64,000 nucleotides of DNA from Betaproteobacteria bacterium (GCA_900299145.1 OMIN01000099.1:23822-87821); one strand, 5' to 3'. Counted from the first letter of the stretch, positions 15,658 through 24,865 are shown. Numbers and translations: made by a program. Notes: generated from the sequence alone by a model not told the origin.

Positions 15658-17427
15658 ATGACTACTCCCACCAAACTGAAACCGGTTGATGCCGTGGTTG
15701 TCGGCAGCGGCGTTGTTGGCTCGATCATCTGCATGGAACTCGCCAACGCCGGCCTGAAAGTGCTGTGTCTTGAACGCGGGCGCTCGGCCGAGACGCAGAA
15801 GGATTTTGTGATGCCGTATGTGCAGGACGAACTGAAGTTCGACCGCCACAGTGACATTTTCCAGAACCTCTCGCGCGAGACCATCACCTTCCGTAACAAC
15901 ATGAGCGAAACCGCGTTGCCGATGCGCGAGTTGGGTTCGTTTAAACCGGGCGAGATCGTCGGCGGCACGGCCCTGCACTGGGGCTGCAATGCGCGCCGCC
16001 AGCTGCCGTATGACTTTGATATCCGCAGCCGGCTGGAAGGCCGCTTCGGCAAAAAATACTTCCCCGAGGATTGCACGTCGCAGGATTGGGGCGTGACTTA
16101 CGAAGACGTCGAGCCGTACTACGACCAGTTTGAATACATTTACGGCGTGGGCGGCGTTTCGGGCAATCTGGAAGGGAAAATTCTTCCCGGTGGCAATCCG
16201 CACGAAGGCGCGCGTTCGCGTGATTACCCGAATCCGCCGACCAAGCGTACGCCGCAGGGCGAACTGTTCGCTAAGGCGTGCGAACAACTGGGCTATCACC
16301 CGTTCCAGGGCCCGGCCGCAGCGATGACGCGCGATTACATGAACCTCTACAAGAACTTCCTCGGCGAGTGCGCGCGCGGCGGTTTCTGCAGCAGCCACGC
16401 CTGCTCTCAAGGTGCGAAAGCGAACCCCCTGACGGCGGTGATACCGGCGCTGATGAAGCAACCGACGTTTGAAATGCGGCCGCTGTGCAACGTGATCAAG
16501 ATTTTGAAGGATTCCACCGGCAAAAAAGCCACCGGCGTGGTTTACGTCGATGCGCGCGGCCGCCAGTTTGAGCAACCCGCCGAGATGGTGGTTCTGGCCA
16601 CCTATTGCTTTAACAACACGCGTTTGCTGCTGCTGTCCGGCATCGGCCAGCCGTACGATCCGGTGTCGAACACGGGTGTGGTGGGCCGCAACTATTCGTA
16701 TCAGACCGGCGGACGCGTCGAGGGGTTTTTCGACGATAAGGAATTCAATCCGTTTATCGGCGGCGGCATGGTCAACACCTCCATCGACGATCTCAACGGA
16801 GATGTGCTGCACAGCCAGCCGCGTGATTTTGTGGGTTCGGCGTATATCGCGGTTTCAACTGCGGGCGCCACGCCGATCAAATCCAAGCCGGTGCCGCACG
16901 GCACGCCGCGCTGGGGTGGCGCATGGAAAAAAGCGGTGGCGCAAAACTACCGCCGCGCCTTCAGTCTTGGCATCCATGGTTCATGCATGAGCTACCGCGG
17001 GCATTACCTTGACCTTGATCCGACGTACAAGGATTCCAATGGCCTGCCGCTCCTGCGCATGACTTTCGACTGGCATCAGAACGAGCAGAAGATGCTGCAT
17101 TTCATGAACGAGAAAGTCAGCGAAATCGCCAAGGCCATGAAGCCGTCGAGCTATCACGCGCGCGCGCCGTACACCAAGTACAGCATCGTGCCGTATCAAA
17201 GCACGCACAACATGGGCGGCGCCGCGATGGGGGCGGACCCGAAGACCAGCGTGGTCAACAAGTACATGCAGTCGTGGGATGTACCCAACGTGTTCGTGGT
17301 GGGCGGCAGTGCCTTCCCGCAAAACGGCGCGCAGGGCCCGACCGAGACCATCGGCATGCTGGCGTGCTGGGCAGCCGACGGCATCAAAGAGGTTTATCTC
17401 AAGAAGCCCGGCCAGCCAATGGTGTAA
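15658..17427 (+). CDS. GMC-family FAD dehydrogenase, large subunit
   Basis: A 589-residue GMC oxidoreductase. The FAD-binding VVVGSGVVGSIICMELANAGL lies at about residues 13-33, GEIVGGTALHWGCNARR matches the second FAD loop, and the C-terminal active site has STHNMGGAAMG (His) and FPQNGAQGPTETIGMLA (Asn). It would oxidise a sugar acid or alcohol and pass electrons on. It pairs with the subunit-3 gene 35 bp upstream. The third partner of this class, a multiheme cytochrome c, is not adjacent; the next gene, murU, is convergent. The acceptor and substrate are therefore unresolved. Confidence 0.9.
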   Translation: MTTPTKLKPVDAVVVGSGVVGSIICMELANAGLKVLCLERGRSAETQKDFVMPYVQDELKFDRHSDIFQNLSRETITFRNNMSETALPMRELGSFKPGEIVGGTALHWGCNARRQLPYDFDIRSRLEGRFGKKYFPEDCTSQDWGVTYEDVEPYYDQFEYIYGVGGVSGNLEGKILPGGNPHEGARSRDYPNPPTKRTPQGELFAKACEQLGYHPFQGPAAAMTRDYMNLYKNFLGECARGGFCSSHACSQGAKANPLTAVIPALMKQPTFEMRPLCNVIKILKDSTGKKATGVVYVDARGRQFEQPAEMVVLATYCFNNTRLLLLSGIGQPYDPVSNTGVVGRNYSYQTGGRVEGFFDDKEFNPFIGGGMVNTSIDDLNGDVLHSQPRDFVGSAYIAVSTAGATPIKSKPVPHGTPRWGGAWKKAVAQNYRRAFSLGIHGSCMSYRGHYLDLDPTYKDSNGLPLLRMTFDWHQNEQKMLHFMNEKVSEIAKAMKPSSYHARAPYTKYSIVPYQSTHNMGGAAMGADPKTSVVNKYMQSWDVPNVFVVGGSAFPQNGAQGPTETIGMLACWAADGIKEVYLKKPGQPMV

Positions 17428-17469
17428 TGGGGTTTTGAAGCTGCCGGCGGACCAACTAGCGCCGGTAGC

Positions 17470-18177
17470 TCACCGACTTGCTTTGCCGGCACGCAACCGC
17501 GCGTCCAGTTCGGCCAGTCGCTGCGGCGTGCCGACGTCGTTCCACTCGCCACGAAAATGCTCGCCGGTCACCCGCCCTTCGGCGATGGGGCCGGCCAATT
17601 GGGTGGCCAATCGCGCCTTGGTCCCGCGTGCGACGTCTGCAAACAGCGCCGGATGATAGACGCCGATACCGCTGAAAGTGAGCCGTGCGGCGTCGTGTTC
17701 GTCTTGTCCGCCGTGTGAAACCACGCCTTCGTGCAGCGCGAAATCGCCCAGCGGATGGTGCGCGGGGTTGTCCACCAGCACCAGATGCGCCGGGCGCGTG
17801 GCGCTCAACACGTTAGCGCGTTCACACAGCGCACTGAAATCGAAATCGCTGTAGACGTCGCTGTTGACCACAATAAACGGTTGATCGTCCAGTAGCGGCA
17901 GCGCCCAGGCAATGCCGCCGGCCGTTTCCAGCGCCTCGCGTTCAAACGAATAGCGGATGTGTACGCCATGCGCCGAGCCGTCGCCCAACGCGGCCTCGAT
18001 TTTTCCCGCCAAATGCGAAATGTTGACCACCAGGTCCGTGATGCCCGCTTGCCGCATCCGAATAATAGCCCATAAAATCAGATACTTATCGCCAACCGTC
18101 AGCAGCGGCTTGGGCGTGGTGTCGGTTAACGGACGCATGCGCTCGCCACGGCCGGCCGCGAGGATCATGGCTTTCAT
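17470..18177 (-). CDS. murU: N-acetylmuramate alpha-1-phosphate uridylyltransferase
   Basis: A 235-residue sugar-phosphate nucleotidyltransferase. MKAMILAAGRGERMRPLTDTTPKPLL is the nucleotide-binding signature, VNSDVYSDFD the metal-binding Asp, and GEHFRGEWNDVGTPQRL the C-terminal metal site. Next to the AmgK-like kinase it best fits MurU, which makes UDP-MurNAc from MurNAc-1-phosphate in the peptidoglycan recycling route that bypasses MurA. The segment that in MurU homologues reads about GQPLIEYH is here DKYLILWAI, encoded by a copy of the dispersed AT motif, so a normally conserved patch is altered. The start follows the amgK gene end by 40 bp. Confidence 0.85.
   Translation of the reverse strand: MKAMILAAGRGERMRPLTDTTPKPLLTVGDKYLILWAIIRMRQAGITDLVVNISHLAGKIEAALGDGSAHGVHIRYSFEREALETAGGIAWALPLLDDQPFIVVNSDVYSDFDFSALCERANVLSATRPAHLVLVDNPAHHPLGDFALHEGVVSHGGQDEHDAARLTFSGIGVYHPALFADVARGTKARLATQLAGPIAEGRVTGEHFRGEWNDVGTPQRLAELDARLRAGKASR
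18072..18089 (-). repeat. Dispersed IHF-like AT-rich motif, copy 5 (inside murU)
   Basis: ATAAGTATCTGATTTTAT on the minus strand, in the sense direction of murU. It encodes the DKYLILW region and replaces a usually conserved patch. Confidence 0.7.
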
Positions 18178-18217
18178 GCGCTGAACCCGAATGGGACGAT
18201 CACGGCCGGCGAATCAC

Positions 18218-19246
18218 TTAAAACGTATAGCCGACGCTTTGCGCGCGGCCTTCAAGTTCATCAAGCAGCCTGGCGAACGCCGCAAGCTCGCGGTAGCGCG
18301 TGGTGACGCGGCGCGCATATTGAATGAAACGCGGCGTGTCCTTCAGGTAATGCGGCTTGCCGTCGCGGTAGTTGATGCGCGCGAAAATGCCGAGCACCTT
18401 GATGTGGCGTTGCAGACCCATCCACTCGAAATCACACCAGAACGCGGCGAAGTCGGCGTTGACCGGCAAACCCGCGGCCTTGGCCCGTTCCCAATAGCGG
18501 ATTACCCAGTCAAGTTCGCGTTCCTCCGGCCAGCTTACGAACGCGTCACGAAACAACGACGCTACGTCATAGGTGATGGGGCCGTACACCGCATCCTGAA
18601 AATCCAGCACGCCGGGGTTGGGCGTGGACAACATCAAGTTGCGCGGCATGTAGTCTCGATGCACGTAAACGCACGGCTGCGCCAGCGCGGCATCGATTAG
18701 CAATTTTGAGGTGGCCGAGAACACGGTCTGCTGCACCGGCGTGAACGCGGTCTGCAAATGTTTGGCCACGTACCAATCGGAAAACAGCTCAACCTCGCGT
18801 TGCAGCAGCGCCGTGTCGTAGGGCGGCAGCACGCCGGGGCGGCTGGCCTTTTGCCATTGAATCAAGGCATCAATGGCGTCCGAAAATAACGCATCGGGAT
18901 TGTCTGCCGTAAATCCGTTGAGATACGTGGTCGTGCCCAGATCGCTCAGCAGCAAAAAGCCGTTTTCCAAATCCTGCGCGATAACCTGCGGCACGTGCAA
19001 GCCGGCTTCGTGCATTAGTGCGGCCACTTTCACGAAAGGTCGGCAGTCTTCCTGCGGCGGCGGCGCGTCCATGGCGATCAAGGTTTCGCCGCCGACGGTG
19101 ACACGAAAATAACGCCGGAAACTGGCATCTGCCGACGCTGGCGCCAGTGTAAATGCGTCCGTAAAGCGGTTTTGTGCGAGCCATGCGCGTAGCCACGCAC
19201 TTAATTGCGCAAGGCGTGTGTCGGTCGGATCGGCTGTGGCGGACAA
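18218..19246 (-). CDS. amgK: N-acetylmuramate/N-acetylglucosamine kinase (AmgK-like)
   Basis: A 342-residue aminoglycoside-phosphotransferase-fold kinase. ADASFRRYFRV is the nucleotide loop, YVHRDYMPRNLML holds the catalytic His-Arg-Asp and Asn, and GVLDFQDAVYGPITYDVASL carries the metal-binding Asp. With murU directly downstream it matches AmgK, which phosphorylates MurNAc at C1 in cell-wall recycling. The start is a TTG at 19246, only 44 bp from the lptD start on the other strand; an internal start cannot be excluded. The amgK-murU pair divergent from lptD is a common layout in proteobacteria that use this salvage pathway. Confidence 0.85.
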   Translation of the reverse strand: MSATADPTDTRLAQLSAWLRAWLAQNRFTDAFTLAPASADASFRRYFRVTVGGETLIAMDAPPPQEDCRPFVKVAALMHEAGLHVPQVIAQDLENGFLLLSDLGTTTYLNGFTADNPDALFSDAIDALIQWQKASRPGVLPPYDTALLQREVELFSDWYVAKHLQTAFTPVQQTVFSATSKLLIDAALAQPCVYVHRDYMPRNLMLSTPNPGVLDFQDAVYGPITYDVASLFRDAFVSWPEERELDWVIRYWERAKAAGLPVNADFAAFWCDFEWMGLQRHIKVLGIFARINYRDGKPHYLKDTPRFIQYARRVTTRYRELAAFARLLDELEGRAQSVGYTF

Positions 19247-19290
19247 TGCGTTGCCTTCTCAGGTTTTTTGTGCGATTTTAGCACCCCGGT

Positions 19291-21678
19291 TTGGATGCCC
19301 CCCCTGATGGTCTGCGATCTTTTGTGAATTGCTCCTTGCGTAAAACCCCCATCGCCTGGGCGCTGATGTGCGCGCTGCCGTGCGCGCCACCGGTGTTCGC
19401 GCAGGGCGCGTTGGCCTTGCGCATGCAAACCACCATCGTCGGCGTGCCGGACGGCAAATCCGGCGTGCCAGCGCCGGTGTACATGGAAGGCGATCGCATG
19501 CAGGGCCACACCGAGCGCGAAACCGAGGCGCAGGGCAACGCTCGCGCCCGTTCGCGCGGGCAATCCATTGCCGCCGACTGGATGCGCTTTGATTCGCGCA
19601 TCAACGAGCTCACCGCCATCGGCAACGTGCATCTGGAGCAGGGCGCGTATGTCGCCGATGGCGTACGCCTGCGGTACGACTTTGACACCGAGCGCGGCGT
19701 GATGGAGCGCGCGACTTACTTCATCAATCCGCGTAACAGCGGCAATCTGCCAACCGTGCCGTCCACCCCGGCGGCGCCGCTCGCTGCGGGGCCAGCTGGC
19801 GCCACCGCCACGCGGCAGGCGATGAGCGGACGGGGGGTCGCCGAGCGCATCATTTTCGACGGGCCGGGGCAGTTTCGCGCTCAGCAGGCCAGCTTTACCA
19901 CCTGCGAGCCGGGTAACGACCAATGGAATATTCATTCGCAGGACTTGCGCATTTATCAGGATCAGGGCGTGGGTGTTGCGCGCAATGCCACGGTTGATTT
20001 CAAGGGCAAGCCATTTTTTTACGCGCCGTATTTTTCGTTTCCGCTGCACCAGGAACGTAAAACCGGGTTTCTCGCGCCCCACTACGGCAGCACCAGCGCC
20101 AGCGGCTTTGAAGTCACCACGCCGTTTTTCTGGAACATGGCGCCAAACTACGACCTGACAATTACGCCGCGCGTACTCAGCAAACGCGGCCTTCAGATAC
20201 GCAATGATTTTCGTTACTTGATGCCAGATTATCGCGGCGAAGCGCACTTCGAAATTCTGCCGGATGACCGCGCGGCCGAACGAACTCGCCAACTCTTCCA
20301 ATTGAAGCACTCGCATACGTTGCCCGCCGGTTGGGCGGGCACGCTGGACATCAACAAGGTGTCCGACGCCAAGTACTTTACCGATCTGTCCACCGCCGTC
20401 GGCCTCACATCGCAAACCTATTTGACGCGGCAAGGCGCGCTGTCGCGCGGTGGGGTGTGGGGCAACGGCGGTACTTACGCTTTCAGCACGCTCATTCAGG
20501 GCTGGCAAACCCTGCAAACGGACCCATTGGCGCCGCTGACGCCCCCCTATTCGCGCCGCCCGCAATTAACGTTAACGGCTCAACGCTTCAATACCCTGCG
20601 CGGCGATTTTAATTTTGAGGGAAGCTATACCGATTTTTATCATCCGACGCTGGACAACGGCAAACGTATCGTCGCCTATCCCAGCATGACGTTTCCACTT
20701 CAGGCGGCGGCGTGGTTTGTCACCCCAAAGATCGGGTTGCACGCCTCGCGCTACGTCATGGATCAGCGCACTTCCGTGCTGCCCGACGCCACGCGCACGT
20801 TGCCGATATTCAGCGTCAACACGGGACTCAATTTCGAACGCAAGGCGAATATTTTCGGCAACAGCTTTTTGCAAACGCTGGAGCCGGTGGCCTACTACGT
20901 CAACATCCCGTATCGCAATCAAAGCAACCTGCCGAACTTCGAAAGCGGTTTGCAGGACATCAATTTCGCCTCGATTTTTTCGGAGAACCAGTTCAGCGGT
21001 CACGACCGTATTAACGACGCCAACCAGCTCACGCTGGGCTTGCGCTCCCGGCTGATCAATCCCGACAGCGGTTTCGAGGTGATTCGCGCGGGCATTGCGC
21101 AGCGTTACTATTTCGAGGGCCAGCGCGTCACCCTGCCCGGCGTGGCGCCACGCAGCAACAGCAGTGTGCGGTCCGACATGCTGGCGGTGGTCAGCGGCAC
21201 CATCGCCCCCAAGCTCAGCATGGATCTGGGGTGGCAGTACAATACCGACACGCATCAAACCCAGCGCACCACCGCCGCCGCGCGCTATCAGCCGGAACAG
21301 GGCAAGCTGCTGAATCTGGCATACCGGCAAAGCATCGCGTCGTCGATCCGGCAATGGGATATGTCCGCGCAGTGGCCGATTGCGCGCGGCTGGAGCGCGG
21401 TGGGACGCTGGAACTATTCGGTACAGGATAAGCGCACGCTCGAAGCCGTGGGCGGCATGGAATACGACGGCGGCTGTTTTGTGTTCCGGGTCGTGGCGCA
21501 TCGCTTGTCTACCGCCACCACCGTCGCCAACACGGCGTTTTTCGTGGAGTTGGAGTTGAACGGTATTACGCGGGTCGGGTCGAACTCGCTGGATTTGCTG
21601 CGCCGGAATATTTCCGGCTATATGCGCCATGATCCGTACGCGGCGCGCCCGGGTGAGTATTATGTGCCTGAACGCTAA
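19291..21678 (+). CDS. lptD: LPS-assembly outer-membrane protein LptD
   Basis: A protein of about 795 residues: a signal peptide (hydrophobic ALMCALPCAPPVFAQ), an N-terminal LptA-like jellyroll (about residues 60-200) and a C-terminal beta barrel (RKTGFLAPHYGSTSASGFEVTTPFFWN, YFEGQRVTLP, GGMEYDGGCFVFRVVAHR). It inserts LPS into the outer leaflet together with LptE. Only two cysteines remain in the mature chain (in TTCEPGND and DGGCFVFR), against four in E. coli, so one structural disulfide is expected. The TTG at 19291 opens the frame; a GTG at 19324 starting just before the signal core is equally plausible. It heads lptD-surA-pdxA-rsmA. Confidence 0.9.
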   Translation: MDAPPDGLRSFVNCSLRKTPIAWALMCALPCAPPVFAQGALALRMQTTIVGVPDGKSGVPAPVYMEGDRMQGHTERETEAQGNARARSRGQSIAADWMRFDSRINELTAIGNVHLEQGAYVADGVRLRYDFDTERGVMERATYFINPRNSGNLPTVPSTPAAPLAAGPAGATATRQAMSGRGVAERIIFDGPGQFRAQQASFTTCEPGNDQWNIHSQDLRIYQDQGVGVARNATVDFKGKPFFYAPYFSFPLHQERKTGFLAPHYGSTSASGFEVTTPFFWNMAPNYDLTITPRVLSKRGLQIRNDFRYLMPDYRGEAHFEILPDDRAAERTRQLFQLKHSHTLPAGWAGTLDINKVSDAKYFTDLSTAVGLTSQTYLTRQGALSRGGVWGNGGTYAFSTLIQGWQTLQTDPLAPLTPPYSRRPQLTLTAQRFNTLRGDFNFEGSYTDFYHPTLDNGKRIVAYPSMTFPLQAAAWFVTPKIGLHASRYVMDQRTSVLPDATRTLPIFSVNTGLNFERKANIFGNSFLQTLEPVAYYVNIPYRNQSNLPNFESGLQDINFASIFSENQFSGHDRINDANQLTLGLRSRLINPDSGFEVIRAGIAQRYYFEGQRVTLPGVAPRSNSSVRSDMLAVVSGTIAPKLSMDLGWQYNTDTHQTQRTTAAARYQPEQGKLLNLAYRQSIASSIRQWDMSAQWPIARGWSAVGRWNYSVQDKRTLEAVGGMEYDGGCFVFRVVAHRLSTATTVANTAFFVELELNGITRVGSNSLDLLRRNISGYMRHDPYAARPGEYYVPER

Positions 21679-21711
21679 CCGCGGCGCCGGCGGGCCAGTC
21701 ATAATTTAGGT

Positions 21712-21729
21712 GTATGTATATGTTTTTAT
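21712..21729 (+). repeat. Dispersed IHF-like AT-rich motif, copy 6 (surA start)
   Basis: GTATGTATATGTTTTTAT extended by TGAATATTTTATTAG. It holds the surA start codon and encodes MFLLNILL of the surA signal peptide. Confidence 0.65.
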
Positions 21730-23030
21730 TGAATATTTTATTAGTCCTTTCCGGGGCATTGCTGGGTGCCAGCGTGGCCTACGGGCAGCCGCAGGCCAAG
21801 CCGCGACCGATTGTTACGCTTGACCGTATCGTCGCCGTGGTAAACGATGAGGTGATCACGCGCAACGAACTTACCGAGCGTATGAAACGCGCGGAGAGCC
21901 AGTTGGCGCGCCAGGGCACGCCCATGCCGCCGCGCGCTGAACTGGAAAAGCAGATCCTTGAACGCATGATTTCCGACCGCGCGGTAGTGCAATTTGCCAA
22001 GGAAAGCGGCATGCGCATCGACGACGTCGAGCTCGACCGCGCCATTGAGCGCATCGCGCAGGATAACCAGATGATTGTCGCTCAGTTGCGCATGGCGCTG
22101 GAAAAAGATGGAATCCCCTTCCCGCGCTTTCGCGAGGATATTCGCGGTGAAATTCTGATGGCGCGCCTGCGCGAACGCGAAGTCAACGACAAAATTGTGG
22201 TCACTGACAGCGAGATCGACAACCTCATTGCGGCTTCCGAGAAAATCAATGCCGCAGATGAATTCAATGTCTCGCACATTTTGGTGCGCGTGCCTGAGTC
22301 CGCCGGACCGGATCAAATCAAGGCGCGTCAGGCGCGCGCCGAGCAGGCGCTGTCACAACTGAAGGGCGGCGCTGATTTCCGGCAAATCGCGGCCTCGTTT
22401 TCCGAGGCGCCCGACGCGCTGCAGGGCGGCGCGATGGGCTGGCGTGACATGAATCGCTTGCCGACGCTGTTTGCCGACGCCCTGCGCACCATGAAACCCG
22501 GCGACTTGAGCGGTGTGTTACGCAGCCCCAACGGCTTTCACATCATCAAGCTCCTCGAACAGCGCGGCGGCAAACAGGCAGCGATGGTGCAGCAAACCAA
22601 CGCGCGGCACATCCTGATCAAGGTCAGCGAAGTGGTGCCCGAAGCCGACGCGCGCAACCGCCTGCGCACGCTAAAAGAGCGGCTCGACAACAAGGGCGAT
22701 TTCGCGCAACTCGCGCGCGCCAATTCCGAGGACACCAGTGCCGCCAAGGGCGGCGACCTTGGCTGGATTTCACCAGGCGACACGGTGCCGGAATTTGAAC
22801 GCGCGATGGATGCCCTGAAGCCCGGGCAAATCAGCGACCCGGTGCGCTCGCCCTTCGGCTGGCACCTGATTCAGGTACTCGAGCGGCGCACTTCCGATCT
22901 TTCCGGCGAACGCAAACGACTTGCCGCAAGACAGACGCTGCGCGAAAGGAAGGGCGAGGAGTCGTTCAATGAATGGGTGCGCCGCACGCGTGACATGGCG
23001 TACGTCGAAATCCGCCTCGAAGAACGGTAG
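21714..23030 (+). CDS. surA: Periplasmic chaperone and peptidyl-prolyl isomerase SurA
   Basis: A 438-residue protein: signal peptide ending ASVAYGQ, SurA N-terminal domain (TLDRIVAVVNDEVITRNELTERM), a first parvulin domain (ADEFNVSHILVRVPE, about residues 180-285) and a second (TNARHILIKVSEVVPEADARNRL, about 295-395), then a C-terminal helix. It escorts outer-membrane proteins such as LptD, encoded just upstream. Start ATG 21714 or 21720. No ribosome site is obvious because the start lies inside an AT-rich repeat copy, which also supplies the hydrophobic core of the signal. Confidence 0.92.
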   Translation: MYMFLLNILLVLSGALLGASVAYGQPQAKPRPIVTLDRIVAVVNDEVITRNELTERMKRAESQLARQGTPMPPRAELEKQILERMISDRAVVQFAKESGMRIDDVELDRAIERIAQDNQMIVAQLRMALEKDGIPFPRFREDIRGEILMARLREREVNDKIVVTDSEIDNLIAASEKINAADEFNVSHILVRVPESAGPDQIKARQARAEQALSQLKGGADFRQIAASFSEAPDALQGGAMGWRDMNRLPTLFADALRTMKPGDLSGVLRSPNGFHIIKLLEQRGGKQAAMVQQTNARHILIKVSEVVPEADARNRLRTLKERLDNKGDFAQLARANSEDTSAAKGGDLGWISPGDTVPEFERAMDALKPGQISDPVRSPFGWHLIQVLERRTSDLSGERKRLAARQTLRERKGEESFNEWVRRTRDMAYVEIRLEER

Positions 23031-23036
23031 TCGCAC

Positions 23037-24011
23037 GTGAGCGCGCGTGGCGGCCTGCCCACTATCGCCGTCACCGCGGGCGAGCCCGCGGGCGTCGGGC
23101 CGGAAATCTGCACGGCGCTGAAAACTGCCGCTCTACCCGCGCGCATTGTGGTGATTGCCGACCGCGCGCTGCTGCGCGCACGTACCGGGTTTGCGTGGCC
23201 CGATTTCGCCGGCGGCTGCACCGCCACCGAGGCCGGCATTTGCGTGTTGCACGTACCGCTGGCGGCGCCGTCCATCGCCGGCAACCTCGACCCCGCCAAC
23301 AGCACCTATGTGCTGCGCACGTTGGGCATTGCCTGCGACGGCTGCACCGACAAACTGTTCGACGCCATGGCCACCGCGCCGGTGCACAAGGGCGTCATCA
23401 ACGATGCTGGCGTGGCATTCACCGGCCATACCGAATTTCTCGAGGAACGTACGCGCTCGTCGCACGTGGTGATGATGCTGGCGGGCGGCGGCATGCGCGT
23501 GGCGCTTGCCACCACGCACGTGGCTCTAAAGGATGTGGCGGCCAGCATCACACGCGAGAGCCTCAGGCAAACGCTGCGTGTGCTGCATCACGACCTGAGA
23601 ACGAAGTTCGGCATCGCCGCGCCGCGCATCGCGGTGGCCGGGTTGAACCCGCATGCCGGGGAATCCGGCCACATGGGCCGCGAAGAAATCGACGTGATCG
23701 CGCCAGTCATTGCCGCGTTGCGCTCGGAAGGCATGCATCTTTCTGATCCGCTGCCCGCCGACACGTTGTTCAACCCCGAACGGCTCAAACACTACGACGC
23801 GGTGCTGGCGATGTATCACGATCAGGGCTTGCCGGTGCTGAAATACGCGAGTTTCGGCGCGGGCGTCAACATCACGCTGGGTTTGCCGATTATCCGCACC
23901 TCGGTCGATCACGGCACGGCCCTGGATATCGCGGGCACGGGCAAGGCTGACGCTGGCAGTTTGATCGAGGCGGTGAAACTCGCGATCGTGCTCGCGAATT
24001 CACGGGCATAA
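23037..24011 (+). CDS. pdxA: 4-hydroxythreonine-4-phosphate dehydrogenase
   Basis: A 324-residue Pdx[13 protein letters not shown] near residue 13, [24 protein letters not shown] with the metal-binding His, [21 protein letters not shown] and [12 protein letters not shown] are all diagnostic. It oxidises 4-phospho-hydroxy-L-threonine in vitamin B6 synthesis. The GTG start lies 6 bp after the surA stop, so it is co-transcribed and probably translationally coupled. The length is normal for the family. Confidence 0.93.
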   Translation: MSARGGLPTIAVTAGEPAGVGPEICTALKTAALPARIVVIADRALLRARTGFAWPDFAGGCTATEAGICVLHVPLAAPSIAGNLDPANSTYVLRTLGIACDGCTDKLFDAMATAPVHKGVINDAGVAFTGHTEFLEERTRSSHVVMMLAGGGMRVALATTHVALKDVAASITRESLRQTLRVLHHDLRTKFGIAAPRIAVAGLNPHAGESGHMGREEIDVIAPVIAALRSEGMHLSDPLPADTLFNPERLKHYDAVLAMYHDQGLPVLKYASFGAGVNITLGLPIIRTSVDHGTALDIAGTGKADAGSLIEAVKLAIVLANSRA

Positions 24012-24014
24012 ACC

Positions 24015-24815
24015 GTGCGCCGAACAACGCATCAGCCCCGCAAGCGCTTCGGACAAAATTTCCTTAAAAATACAATAGTTATAGACGATATCGTACGCGC
24101 CATCGCGCCACGCGCCGATGATCTGATGGTGGAAATCGGGCCGGGCTTAAGCGCGCTTACCACGCCGCTGGCGCGGGCGCTGAACACCTTGCACGTGATT
24201 GAACTCGACCGCGACATCGTTGCGCAACTACGCGAGCAACACGCGGGCGGCAAACTGGTGATCCACGAAGGCGACGCCCTGAAATTTGAATTCGCCTCGC
24301 TTGGCGACAACTTGCGAGTCGTTGGCAATTTGCCCTACAACATTTCCACGCCGCTGCTGTTTCATCTGGCGGAGCACATCGCGCACATCCGCGACATCCA
24401 TGTCATGCTGCAAAAGGAAGTCGTCGAGCGCATGGTGGCAGCGCCCGGCGGCGGCGATTACGGCCGTCTTTCCGTGATGCTGCAATACCGTTTCGACATG
24501 GAAAAAGTGATCGACGTCGGCCCCGATGCGTTTTATCCGCAGCCCAAAGTGGACTCTGCCGTGGTGCGCATGCTGCCGCGCAAAGTCATCGAACCGAAGG
24601 CACGCGATGAAACCTTGTTCGCGCACGTGGTCACCGCGGCGTTTTCGCAGCGCCGCAAAACCTTGCGCAATACACTGCGCAATCTGCTGGAATTGCCGGA
24701 TTTCGACGCGCTAGCCATCAACCCCGGCGCGCGTGCGGAAACGCTGTCGGTCGCCGATTTTGTGCGTATCGCCAACCGCATGGCGACGCGACAACCCTCG
24801 GAAGACAGCCAATAA
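24015..24815 (+). CDS. rsmA: 16S rRNA dimethyladenosine transferase RsmA (KsgA)
   Basis: A 266-residue methyltransferase. RKRFGQNFL is the N-terminal signature, VEIGPGLSALTTPL the SAM loop, IELDRDIVAQL the acidic ribose contact and NLPYNISTPLLFHL the catalytic NLPY motif. It dimethylates two adenosines in helix 45 of 16S rRNA. It starts with GTG 3 bp after pdxA. Codons for KNTIVID lie in a copy of the dispersed AT motif, without a change in protein length. Confidence 0.93.
   Translation: MRRTTHQPRKRFGQNFLKNTIVIDDIVRAIAPRADDLMVEIGPGLSALTTPLARALNTLHVIELDRDIVAQLREQHAGGKLVIHEGDALKFEFASLGDNLRVVGNLPYNISTPLLFHLAEHIAHIRDIHVMLQKEVVERMVAAPGGGDYGRLSVMLQYRFDMEKVIDVGPDAFYPQPKVDSAVVRMLPRKVIEPKARDETLFAHVVTAAFSQRRKTLRNTLRNLLELPDFDALAINPGARAETLSVADFVRIANRMATRQPSEDSQ
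24065..24082 (-). repeat. Dispersed IHF-like AT-rich motif, copy 7 (inside rsmA)
   Basis: ATAACTATTGTATTTTTA on the minus strand, antisense to rsmA, encoding LKNTIVI there. It is one of the weaker matches because one position is shifted. Confidence 0.4.
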
Positions 24816-24821
24816 AAATCC

Positions 24822-24839
24822 ATTAAATCAAATGGTTAC
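24822..24839 (-). repeat. Dispersed IHF-like AT-rich motif, copy 8
   Basis: GTAACCATTTGATTTAAT on the minus strand. The plus strand reads AATCAAATGGTTA, an exact IHF-consensus match. It lies between rsmA and the PEP-mutase-fold gene. Confidence 0.65.
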
Positions 24840-24865
24840 GTTTAACGCCTATTCAGGAGAACGCC

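Noticed and set aside
15619..16812. Long minus-strand open frame opposite the GMC dehydrogenase.
   Set aside because: Antisense shadow; the opposite strand carries a complete, motif-rich gene.
19201..20565. Minus-strand open frame of 454 codons opposite lptD.
   Set aside because: Basic, repetitive composition and full overlap with lptD and the amgK start.
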